Assembly (NCBI RefSeq): GCF_963675165.1
Contig: NC_087381.1
Location: 4,341,378 to 4,405,377, forward strand
Length of the DNA: 64,000 bases
Reading direction: 5' to 3'
Origin: Halichondria panicea
Taxonomy: Eukaryota > Porifera > Demospongiae > Suberitida > Halichondriidae
In this document: piece after piece, positions 48,778-60,000 of the stretch
Position numbering within the stretch: the stretch's first letter is position 1
Layout: every line of letters starts with the position of its first letter
Made by a program: the position numbers and the translations under genes
The notes under the pieces: generated by a model
Seen by the model: the letters and a program-made list of their open reading frames with translations, nothing else
Told to the model about the DNA's origin: nothing
Databases searched by the model: none

Positions 48778-50600
48778 TAGATAGAGTCAGAGTAGAAGAG
48801 GGATTGGAAACGGAAGTGATTCACGTGATGTTTTACAACGAAGTCTACGTAGTGGCTCTGGGACCATCTGTGTATCTCCTCATAACTCCCGCAAAAGCCC
48901 GGGAAACTTATTGTGTCCAAAGCATACATCTCAGAGTAGAGATGTCAGACCGGAAGTAGTGCGTGGGCGTATTTTCGTACAGTAATTCAATGGTAAAAAA
49001 CGGGACCAGAAAGTGAGTGAACAAGAAGGGCTTTCCGCAAGCCCTGGAAGAGTCTAGCAAACAACAGCTGTTCCCAGGGGTTAAAAATAGCGTAGAATTT
49101 GGTTTTTATAACAGTTTTTTATGATTTTAGCATTTGATGCTTGTTTTGTGTGTGATTTTTTCTCAAAGGTGATCATCATTTTGGCAACCAAACATGAAAA
49201 TGAACAAAAACACAAGTGAGCATGTCTTTCATCTCTAACTCTCTTCAGATTATGCAAAAGTTGCTACAATAAGCTTTTATTTCTTGCGGAATCACATATT
49301 GCATGGATAGATGGGTGGAGCTGAGAATAGAAATGCAGTAAAATCAAGCCAAGTGTACCAATAGCTGTATTTATTTCTTAGAAGTTCTTAGAAGTTACTG
49401 AAAGTAATTATTGAAGCAATCTGAAAGCCTCTGTTGAAAAGAAACAAGAAAGATTGGAGAGAATTCCAGGGACAACAATGTAATCTACCAAAACTATTAA
49501 ATTGCAAGAACTGATTCAATTTGCACACAAAAAAAGACAAGAGTAATCTACTGTATTAATTAGAAGCTGTCAACAGAGTTGTATATCATAGATTTATAGT
49601 TGTATAGCCTTAAATCTACATCACACTAAAAACGAATTATTTAGACCAAATGAAATTGACAGAAAAGTTGCTTATAAAGATCAAGAAACAGATAGCGTAA
49701 GGTGGACATTGATGAGAGTTCTGAAACATGATACAATAATATACTGAAAAGATAGCATGGTTACTTTAAATCCAAAAGAACTCTCTGAAGCAGGAGACAT
49801 CATACTATTATAGGGACATCATAAAGATATACATTACAGAAACATTATAAACTTCATAATAGATATCAAATGGTTACAATGTTAACTCCTGAGTCCTGAG
49901 TGTCCATTTCATACTTTTTAAAAGAGAATAGACCAAGCGGTTCAGCAGATATGCTAACTTTAAGATCATTTCCGGTATTAACAACAAATTTCATAAGTCC
50001 CGCCCAAGTACATTAAAATGCAGTAAATTTTTGTACGAATTTTTCCCTGGCTAATGTTCTTCAAAACGCTGTATCTCTGCATTCGCTTGACCAAATCCAG
50101 TGCAGTAAAGTTTTTCTGGTTTGCCTAGAGTGTTCAAAAGAGATAGTAATACATAGGAGTTAGAAATAGCAACAATGAAAATCGGTCTGACATCGCTACT
50201 CAGAGCTACCCCCATTACTGAATCACATGCCCCCTGATAGTAGGTATCAATTGGAAACAAAGAAAATATAATCTCGATTGTCGTGAAGTAGCTAGAGGTA
50301 CACAGAGCGCTTTTTCATGCTTGTGTTCCTATAGTACCTTTGATATAGCTAAGGCTTTGTAACCAAATAGTGTCCTGTGTGTCCCAAATGGCCTCAAGTA
50401 TTAGAGAAAGTTGATGTTTAGCAGCAGAACTGCTCGTGGACTTCTTACACAGAGAGCAAAACAATTCTCATGAATTATTCATGTTTAGCCCTCGTGTTAA
50501 AAAGTAAGCCTCGATTAAAACCGCGGAGATACACGGATGGTACTTCGAGGGTACTTCGGTTTCCAATCCCTCTTCTCAGAGGAGTGAAGACACGATTAAC
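48778..50600. mobile_element. Probable long-TIR non-coding element
   Basis: gaagagggattggaaacgga near 48795 and accatctgtgtatctcc near 48866 recur in inverted form at 50535-50580 (ggagatacacggatggtac; ggtttccaatccctcttctc). About 1.7 kb of AT-rich, frame-free sequence lies between. This would explain the large size difference of this spacer from the other copies. Ends and duplication are not resolved. Confidence 0.5.
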
Positions 50601-50764
50601 CTTAGCTCTAATTAGCTAATTATCGCGACCTTTTAATTACATTCTTTGAACGATTCATCTTTTCTTTCTTTATAACCTCTACATATTGAGCTAGAGCAAA
50701 GTAAGCCTTTTCTCCTACTGGAGGTACCCCTATGGCCAAGTTGTCAGGACCTGAAGGTAATAGG

Positions 50765-50960
50765 ACCCCTATAAGAAGCACCTCAAGTACTCCTATCTCT
50801 AAGATCCCTGTGAGAAGCATCCCAGGCACTCTGATCTTGTCTCTGTGAGAAGCACTCTTGATCCTGTCTCCAGGATCCCTATGAGGAGCACCCCAGGCAC
50901 TCCTGTCTCCAAGATTCCTGTGAGAAGCACCCCAGGCACTCCTGTCTCTGTGATAAAGCT
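50765..50960. repeat. Minisatellite of ~39 bp (ccaggcactcctgtctccaag)
   Basis: Units such as aagcaccccaggcactcctg followed by tctccaagattcctgtgag recur four to five times with changes. Frames on both strands are open across it (Pro/Ser/Val-rich on +; a 115-codon frame at 50620-50967 on -). No gene can be claimed. Confidence 0.6.
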
Positions 50961-51083
50961 GCAACATGGTTCAGAGTGTCTCCAACATGAAGAACATCAA
51001 TGACACTAACAGTCTCAGCTTCTAGCACCCCTTTATTTGTATGGTTTGCTCCGTGCCTGCAAGAATTGCCTGTCACTCATACT

Positions 51084-51170
51084 AATATACAGTAGACTCT
51101 CGCTATTCCGGCTCTCTGAAATGCGGCCACCTCGATATACCGGCCATTTGGTTTGGCACGGAATGCTAGC
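51084..51170. mobile_element. Tc1/mariner (pogo-type) TIR fragment
   Basis: cagtagactctcgctattcc and following sequence (ggctctctgaaatgcggcca) resemble the common terminal repeat of Tigger/pogo-type MITEs. No opposite end found. Confidence 0.5.
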
Positions 51171-51258
51171 TATACTAAGGTTAATCGTGTCCTCCCTCCT
51201 CTGCCCTCTTCTACTCTATCTATGATATAGCTAAGTGCATGTATAGCCTGCAGTGCAC

Positions 51259-51309
51259 TAGCCTCGAATCCAGGCCGATTGGATTTTAATCGGCCTTGTC
51301 TGGAGGCTA
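51259..51309. mobile_element. 51-bp minimal TAGCCTCGA palindrome, 9-bp TSD GCAGTGCAC
   Basis: tagcctcgaatccaggccga ... tcggccttgtctggaggcta, flanked by perfect GCAGTGCAC copies. Paralogous spacers (about 29930 and 36665) show the empty site catgcagtgcacatgcac. Confidence 0.92.
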
Positions 51310-51318
51310 GCAGTGCAC

Positions 51319-52003
51319 ATGCACATCATGTTTTTCAAACAGGGAGATGTAATGCGCGTGCATCAGCATGGTGTTTGATTTTGAAGCCTCCTACCATCAT
51401 GCAGTCTCTCCACTCTCATGAGCTTATGTTGAAACAACCATATTGATTAGAAAATGCCAGGTGCAAGACGAAACTTGGAGAAGCGTCTATACTTAGCTAA
51501 TCAGTGGCGGATCCAGACAGGTTCCATGGGTTCCATGGAACCCCCCTTTCACACAAGAACACACTGGAGTGGAGATCAACTTACCAAGCTTGCAACTCAG
51601 CTTAAATGATCGCGATCTGTAGTCGATATGTGGGCAGGGCTCTCTAATGGGCATGCTCATTGCTTAGGAAAAGTGATGACCTTTTTTAAAATTAACTGTT
51701 TTGGAACCTCCCTCTCAACATTCCTGGATCCGCCACTGCTAATGGACAGATCGAGTATTATGGTATTCACTGAGAGTATCATGATATTCTTGAATTATTG
51801 TGGACTCTATACACTGATGAGTCCCTGCACTTACACAAACTAACAGCTAGCGAGCTGGAGATGAAACTGGTTGTCATGAGTTTCTATTTGAATTTAAGGT
51901 TCAGTCTAAACTTTTTTATATAGGGTTGCACTATGAGTGTGCTATATAGGTAGGCCCTGCATGATAAATTATGCTTTTTGTTCACCCATTTCTTAATATT
52001 ATT
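51319..52003. repeat. Duplicated spacer, copy C, part 1
   Basis: Matches 29940-30380 and 36670-37120, interrupted by the element at 51502-51738. Non-coding. Confidence 0.7.
51502..51738. mobile_element. CAGTGGCGGATCCAG MITE, 5-bp TSD CTAAT
   Basis: Ends cagtggcggatccag and ctggatccgccactg, 237 bp, flanked by CTAAT on both sides. The paralogous spacers carry uninserted ctatactaatgga. Non-coding; hAT5-like by its ends (inference). Confidence 0.87.
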
Positions 52004-52848
52004 TAGCCTCGACCCCCGGCCGATCCGTTTCCAATTGAACGCTAGGTCGCCTACTAGGCCTGGTATAGCCTCGACCCCAGGCCGATCGTCTCCAATTGAA
52101 CGCTAGGTCGCCTACTAGGCCTGGTATTGATTGTATTTGGGCGTGATCTGGGCGTGGTTTTTTAATACATTGACTCGTGGTACAACAAAAAATGAATCCT
52201 CCAACAGTGGTCTTCAACAACAGCCTCTGGGGCAGTATACAGCAGGAAATACTTCCCAGAAGACACTTCTTTGGCAGTGGCAACCAAATCTTTGTCGATT
52301 CCTTTATTGCTACTGAGGATGGCAGCAGAAACACCTCTATTGTTTAGACTCCTGATCTGGTCAATCATGAGTCTCATGATGAGAGATACAAGGGGAGAGA
52401 CAATTAACAAGAACAACACTTTTGTCAACAGGAGGAGCCTTGGTCCTACCTAGCTTGTAGTCCATTAAAAAGGGTAGCAACTGATATAGCAGAGACTTGC
52501 CATACCCCGTTGGGAACCAGATAAACACGTCCCTTCCCTCAAACAGGAGCTTGAGAGCCTGGGCCTGTTCTGCCATGAGAGTGAGGCCATCTTGCTTCAA
52601 ACAAGACAACGAGTTGCATGCCAGCTAGCTAGCTATAAATTGAGAACATGACACGGAGCTAAATTACTGTAACTTTTTACGGGAGTAAAATGCCTCTACG
52701 TACACCTTTAGTATTACAGAAAAAAGCGAAACAAAATGTAAAGAATCACTGCTTTTGTTTCCGGTTCCTGCCACGCCCAGATACAATCAATACCACGTAT
52801 TTTTCAACTTCGTTCTATTAAAAAAAAATCGGCCTGGGACCGAGGCTA
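52004..52848. mobile_element. MULE-like element with RecQ fragment, 9-bp TSD AATATTATT
   Basis: Starts tagcctcgacccccggccga (the terminal block is tandemly doubled) and ends tcggcctgggaccgaggcta. AATATTATT lies on both sides (51995-52003 and 52849-52857). The interior shares the gattgtatttgggcgtg subterminal block with the 46770 element and carries minus-strand helicase fragments. Confidence 0.85.
52190..52609 (-). pseudogene. RecQ-like helicase fragment, second copy
   Basis: Minus-strand blocks EGRDVFIWFPTGYGKSLLYQ (Walker A), DYKLGRTKAPPVDKSVVLV, SPLVSLIMRLMIDQIRSLNN and LLYTAPEAVVEDHCWRI, in two overlapping frames. Motif II and everything downstream are absent. Same source gene as the copy at 47421. 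Confidence 0.8.
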
Positions 52849-52857
52849 AATATTATT

Positions 52858-54013
52858 CTCATAAAAAATCCGATTATTCTCGTAAAAATTCCAGAAAGAT
52901 GTGACATTACAACAGACTCATTCATCTTAAGGTTTTGAATTGATCCATAATCTCTTCAGCCATTTTTTGCCATGAGAACATCGTTATGCAAAACTTAATG
53001 TAAGGATCTTTACCAAAAATAGACATTTATGCCTTACACCTATTATACTAAAATTATTCCGAGCATAATTTATCAGGGCCTAGTGTCAGGTCAGGCGTTA
53101 TAGTTTTTGGAAAGAATTTTCCTAATTATAACCACTTTAATACTGCATGGGTTGTCGTGCATGTGTATATACACTACAGTAGTATAAAAGTTGCTTATGT
53201 GTGTGTGGGGAAAAATTCTGACGCCAGTTGGTTGATCCTTTAAATAATCCATCATGTTATGTTTGCTACAATCTCCCATCTCGGACTTTGACATCCAATA
53301 TGAGCTAGTGTTTATTGTTAAGACTTTTAATAGGTTGACAGCCCAATAATAACCCATAATTTCACTAACCAATGATATTTTTATTTTTCGTGTTCTAAGT
53401 GGGTGCATGTATATATCTCTTATTGAGGTACTCGGTCTTTACTTCCTCCCATCTTATCTCTGCCGCACAAACAACAGACACTAGCGTAGTTTTACATGTG
53501 TTTGATAAGGATCGACTCGTTCGAACTACCCTATACTCTTACGACTGCATATAGCTTGGGACATGGATTTAGTTAGGTGCATGGCTTTGAAGTTATACTG
53601 ACAGCCAGCTGGCTTCACTCCAGATTGAGGCCCAGTCCTAAATAGGCTTCTTATTAGCTGTTTCTGATTGTTCCAGGGATGAATGACTGTACAGTGAAGT
53701 GTAAGACGTTGTAAGACATTGTACACTCACCAATCCACCCACACACATACAGGCTCTGTTCTCACGTATACCAAAGTTTTCTAGCCTCAGTTGATGACTT
53801 TTTGCCTGAGCAATGAGAACAGGCAGTGTAGAAATTAAGGCAAAATTGATTGGGTAAAGAAATCCTTAACACAAGAGCTAGATATATTATTATCAGGAGT
53901 AGATCTACATGAACAAGTAGCCTGATATTATTATAAAAAAGCACACACACAATGATCAAACAACAATGTCTATTGTGTTCAATTTAGTAAGACCTACAGT
54001 CCTATACATACAG
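52858..54013. repeat. Duplicated spacer, copy C, part 2
   Basis: Matches 37130-38760, less the 460-bp segment. It lies just 3' of the Roco gene. Contains the shared open frame at 53091-53408. Confidence 0.7.
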
Positions 54014-57000
54014 TCAGTCACTCGCAGCATTCACAGCCTGCATGTAAAGAAAGTAACAATGCTCGAGGTAGTAACTACAATCAATTATATATTTTATACA
54101 GCCATGCTTGCATGTTTAATAACAAGAAAAAATATTAACACATGCAATACATAATTTATTCTGTGCACCCAGTGAAAGTTAAATTTACCTTTTCTTTCAA
54201 GTACTGACAGATCTTGGTAGCAATCCCGTCCTTACCCAGTTCCAATAAGATCCTAATCAGTGTTCTGAATGTTGCTTCACTGGGCTCATGACCTCTCCAG
54301 ATTGACAAACAGTTGATCACTGCCACTTGATTGCTTCTACTTAAATAAGTATCTCGCCTCACGTCAACCTGTTCATTGTCAGTTAACTTCAGTGGGTTGA
54401 GGTATAGCTCCACATCATCAAAGTGCATAGCTAATAGAGCAAGGTCGTCCTGTTCAATCTCTCGATCCAATTGCTCGTCAGTGACTCCATGCTTCACCAT
54501 TAACTCATGGAGGCTAGTCCCTGGATCCTATATGCATGTACATAAGCATAATACTATATAGCCATGCAACCTCTGGTCAGGAGTAAACCGTAAAACGCTG
54601 ATTTTAGAGTACGTATACACATTATCTAATTAATAAAGCAAGCATGCATTTAAAGTGGGGCCCAAGGGGTAATAATAATTATGTCAGAGAAAGGTAAATT
54701 AGATAGACGACTCACCATACTAAACACAGAGGGATCAATATCATCATGAGCCACACCAGCTAGGTCCTGTGACAAAATTATAGCGTGTAAATATGTAAAA
54801 CACACGTACATGCACGTAAAAATGCACAACAGGGATTAATAATTATTGACAACTTACCAGAGGGTTTCTCCCCGAGAAAACGCTGTACTTGTTGAGGGTC
54901 TCCCTTAGACAGCTGTAAGTTCCCTCAGTCTCATCTCTCCACGTCTCAAGAGCCTGGACCACCTCCTGTTTAGGACTGCTTGAATGAACTTTGACATTCG
55001 AATGGCTCAGGATTCTTCTGTACATGCGACTGTTTCGAAATACTTGATCTCGATCTTCAATGTCGGGGTCGGCAACCTGATCGGCAAAATAGGAAATGAA
55101 ACCACTGGAAATTACTATGTCTTTCTTGACATTTTTCTCACTGTGGATACATTGTATAATGGTTGGATCCAGGCCAGCGTACGGCTCAAACTTTAAGAGG
55201 TGCTCCAAGGATAGGGCAAACTGACGTGTTGATCTAATCATTTTTTTGTTAGAGGATACAGCTGCTGCAATATCTTTTATATTTACCAGGGGGGGCTTTT
55301 CAAAGGATTTTTGGCAACATAATTTGGATCAATCACCGATTCAATCACATTCAAATTTTCAAATTGGCTAAAACTTTCAACAGTCTCACGGATTTTACTG
55401 ACAATTCTGCAGCGAAGAATCAGACCTTCAGGTCGAACTGTGTTAGTGTACATTTTGAGAGCAAGAGATTGGCCATTCTCAGCAAGCTCAAGGTGTGTGG
55501 TGATCCCGTCATCGTCACACCAGCATATTCCACTCTTCCACACAGAGCAGAATTTCTGCAGGGAAGGGACATTGAGCGATATTTTGCTAGCCGGGGCAAG
55601 GCCGAACGTGAATACTACTCTCAGAATGAGGACTTGAAAGCAGCGAGAATCGAAAAACTGTGTGTCTTGAGAGGTTTTGAGTATCCAGCCAAAGTGGTAC
55701 TTGATGCCTTGAGCTTCTTCCCACACTTGCTCTGGAGTTTCGATTCGAATCAGCCCTGGAAAGAAGATGTATCGATTTTCAGACTCGGGAACTGAAGCAT
55801 CTGTGGCAGTGGAAGCAATCTCCTTTGAAATGAAATCCAAGACTTGCTTATCTATGATTTCGAAACACAACTCTAAATGGGACATGAAAGCAATCAGCAT
55901 CTCTATGTCAAAGCCATCAAATGCTTCACTAAATTTCGACAAAGACACCACTCCAGTGCTTGATGCGAGCTTGCAGTGTTGACGGAAATTTTCAGGAGCA
56001 AACACGGTCCCAGTGACTTTGGACAGAAGTGCTGTTTGATCAATCACTAAGAAAGACTTCTCTGGAGAGGTATCATTGCAGAGAAACAATAGGAGACCAC
56101 TTTTATGCAGCTGGTCACAGATCTGTACAAGGTGAGGGATGGTGCTGGGAATGAAGGAGAGAATATTTTGCCTGCGTTCTGACAGAGGCCTGTGAAGATT
56201 GCTCTTAATTCTTGCGTAGACATTTCCCAACGACAAAGCAAGGTCATCTTTGAAGGTTTCAGCAAGGTAGATGTAGAAGGTGTGAGCATTTAGGCTGATG
56301 GTTTCTGGAGAGCGGAGAATAGCGGAGCTTTTCTGGATCTGTTTTCTCGCCTTTTTCATGTCATCCGAATCAGCAAAGCGACAATCCATTGGAATGAACT
56401 CTTTGAACTCGAACTTGGCTTGATAATAGGGGCAAAAATACCCTCTTTGGCTTGTGGATCTTCTCCCATTTTCTTCACTTGGTCAGCATGGCTACCAATT
56501 ACTATCACATGTGCTTTGCTTTTCAGATTGGTGCACTGGTTTTGAACAAGGGTCAACCAACGATTTGTGGAATCAATAATCGCCTGCTCACTTTCTACAA
56601 GCTTGGCACAGAGGATAATGATGGGTGGTGAGGTTTGAACAGCATTCTCCAGAATGGCACAGTGGCTCGTGTAAAACTCTTTCTGACCAGCGAAATCGAA
56701 GTAAACGATTCTCCCGAACTCTTTGGTGTATACATCGTACGGTATGATTCCAACTGTCCTCGCATCAACACCATCTACGGGTCTTGCCTTCTGCAATTTA
56801 GCCAGAAAACCTTTTGAGCTCAGAATGGACTTCAACAGAGTACTCTTTCCCACGCCACCATCACCAGTGAGGAGCACAAACAGAGGAAGGTGTGGAGGTT
56901 GCTCAGAAGAAAGTTTTCCAATGAGCTTGCTGTGTTTTTTGTAGACATTGGCAGCCTTGGCTCCGTGTTTCAAGAGGAGCTTTATAATCTTAGGGTCATT

Positions 57001-60000
57001 GGCCAAATCGAGAGGTGACTTGCCTTCTTTGTCGGTCACATTTGGATTGCTGTGGCACTCTACCAGTAAAAACTTCAACACTGATTTTTGATTTTTCTTC
57101 ACTGCTAGTAAGAGGACACCTAAGAATACAGATTAAGCTTTATGACGGGTCGGGATTACGTAGAATGAATAGTCAAAATACAGCGCTAATAATGGTAAAC
57201 GACATTTATACATCATGTTATTGGTTACTTGGCTACACACTGCAATAGCAAAGATCGATTAATAACTTAATTATCAGTATTGTTATAGGTCAGTCAACAC
57301 TAGCAGCAGAGATACACCTCTTTACAATTAAGCCCACCGCTGCTATTCTCAACATTCACAACAAGCAATACAGATAAATAACAATAATTACAACTTTATC
57401 CAGTATCTTGACGGAGAGAGGGGCTTTTTATCCTCCTTATGCTACTATGCAATTATTTCACATACATCATTATCGTGCTATAGCTAGGCTATGTTATTGA
57501 ACAGAATGCATATGGAATATAGAACCAACAGGTTAAAAATGAAATTGGATTTTACTTTTTGTATCACAGTGATGAGTGATGGCGAAATACTGGACTGTAT
57601 TCAATTGCAAAGAGTTGTAGGCCAGAGTGAGTGGGGTGTCACCAGCCTTGTTGACTGGCTCTGTGGAAAAACATCATCAATAAACACGTGTATAACAGCA
57701 ATGATAAAACACTTACTTTCTGGATCAACATACTTGTTGATGAGAGCCTTGATCATCTCCAGATTACCACGGGAACACTCAAGGGAGAGAGGGGTGTCTC
57801 CAGCCTCATTCACTGCAACTATAGATACAAGCTAATTGTGGGCACTATTAGTTTTCTAGAATTTTATACTGTGTATCGTGCATGCTATGCAATTGTCAAC
57901 GCGTAAAACCACTGTTCATGATATTCATGTTTCAGGTCTTCCGCCCGCATTGAATTTTAGTTGCTGCCTATATTGTGTGTTGTGGCTTTATTGCATCATA
58001 CAATGGTTTGTTTCACAATAATGATGTCACTTTAAGGAAAAATGATAGCGCCTGCTATAAAACCAGAAATAGGACTTTCACATTTAAAGCGGCCGACTGC
58101 ATTAACACCAAATACATGCAGTGTAATAAAACTAACAAGTTAAACGAGATTTACTTGTTGTGTCACAGTGATGAGTGATGGCGAGGTATTTGACCACTTC
58201 CCAGTGTCCACCTTTGTATGCCAGAGAGAGTGCGGTGTCACCAGCCGTGCTTACTCCACCTGTTTATGCATTTCCGTTCACATGTGTACTGAGGTGATGA
58301 AATTCATGCAATGCCTACTTCTAGGATCACAGTGATGCTTATTCACAAGGTACTTGACTGTATCCAAGTGGCCATTGGCACAGGCCAGCAAGAGTGGGGT
58401 GTCACCAGCCTTGTTGACTGACTCTGCATGTAGAATACCATCATCAACAAACAGTGTAATAGCACTCATAAAACCTGAGGTGCGGCGCGGCACCACGGGT
58501 TATTGGGGCTAGCCCTGAGGCTCGTCTCATAGTAGTGAGTAGTAGAGGGGCTCAGCAACTGGATATCTGCAAGTCTGTCTGTCAAACTTTTAGCGTGACA
58601 ATGGCAGTTAAATTCGTACATACAATTAAAGTGAAGCGACAAGTAGGTACAGTATGAAACCGATACAAGAGAGGAGAGGTTGGCATTGCAAAGGGATTGG
58701 GCCATGGGAACGTCAGAAACTAATAAAATGACGGATCAAAGAGAGCAGATCCTTTTCAACAATAACTTTGCTCTAAGGCTCGCCCCACACAATGCTTTTA
58801 GCATTCCCTCAGTCAGCCTGTCTGTCTGTCTGTCGTTCTGTGTATTCTGAGTTTACTCACCTGGATGCGATAGCACTGTGTTTGTACCATGGATAGCTTC
58901 AACACAACAAGGTAGTAGTTTATTAAATTTGATGTTAAAGCTTCGATCGTTGTTGAATAAAAGCTAAGAAGTTAAAAAGCTCAAACGCACGTTGGCCTAG
59001 ATGTTGTCGAATAAAAACTAAGAAGTTAAAAAGCTCAAACGCACGTTGGCCTAGACGTACACGCGGCTTTGACTCACTATCCCTCAAATTAACACCGAGG
59101 GTAATTGCACTTCAGTACTCTAGTTTTACTTACTTTTTGGATCAACATTCTTGTTGATGAGAGCCTGGACCATCTTCAGGTTACCACGGGAACACTCAAG
59201 GGAGAGAGGAGTGTCTCCAACCACATTCATTGCAACTGTGGATACAAGCAAATTGTGGGCAGCAGTATATAGAATGCCTGTGGTATTTCATACACTGTAC
59301 TGTCGTCTTTGCAATGGGTATATATGGTATAAGCACTATTTGTTATAATTATACGCAGGAAATGAGGTGCTATACAGGAACACTTTAATTAACGGCAACT
59401 TTTCAGAAACATGTACGCATATCTTTAACAGTGCATGCATGGCTGTTCATTAACTAAATGGGATTTACTCATTGTATCACAGTGATGAGTGATGGCGAGA
59501 TACTTGACCACTTCGCAGTGTCCACCTTTGTAGGCCTGAGAGAGTGGGGTGTCACCAGCCTTGTTGACTGTACCTGTAAATGTACAACAGATGGAACAAT
59601 TGATGGGCCATATGCAGTGCCTACTTTTAGGATCACAATGATACTCTTTCACAAGGTACTTGGCTGTTTCCAAGTGACCATTGGCACAGGCTAGAGAGAG
59701 TGGGGTGTCACCAGCTTTGTTGACTGAACCTGGACAAATAGCTATATATTAGTCGATGTTCCAACATAATTATAGAGCGTTCTGTTTAGATGCGTGCATG
59801 CGAATAATTATGTTCTAATCAGTGGCGTAGGAACAAGGGGGCTCCAGGGGCTACAGCCCCCCTTTATTTTGGTGGATGCACCACTGCACTAGCTGGATTA
59901 CAATCATGCAATACTTATAATTATGCTGTCAATTTTCCCAAACTCAATGGAATCCAGAGAAACACACCTGTTTAGATTGCATCAGAAGAGCATGTTTATT

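Noticed and set aside
55364-55795. 143-codon plus-strand frame MAKTFNSLTDFTDNS...
   Set aside because: Antisense to the COR coding sequence, which has clear family homology on the minus strand.
58490-58860. Possible tRNA or SINE head in the GC-richer stretch
   Set aside because: No cloverleaf or A/B boxes could be assigned by eye; TCTG repeats only.
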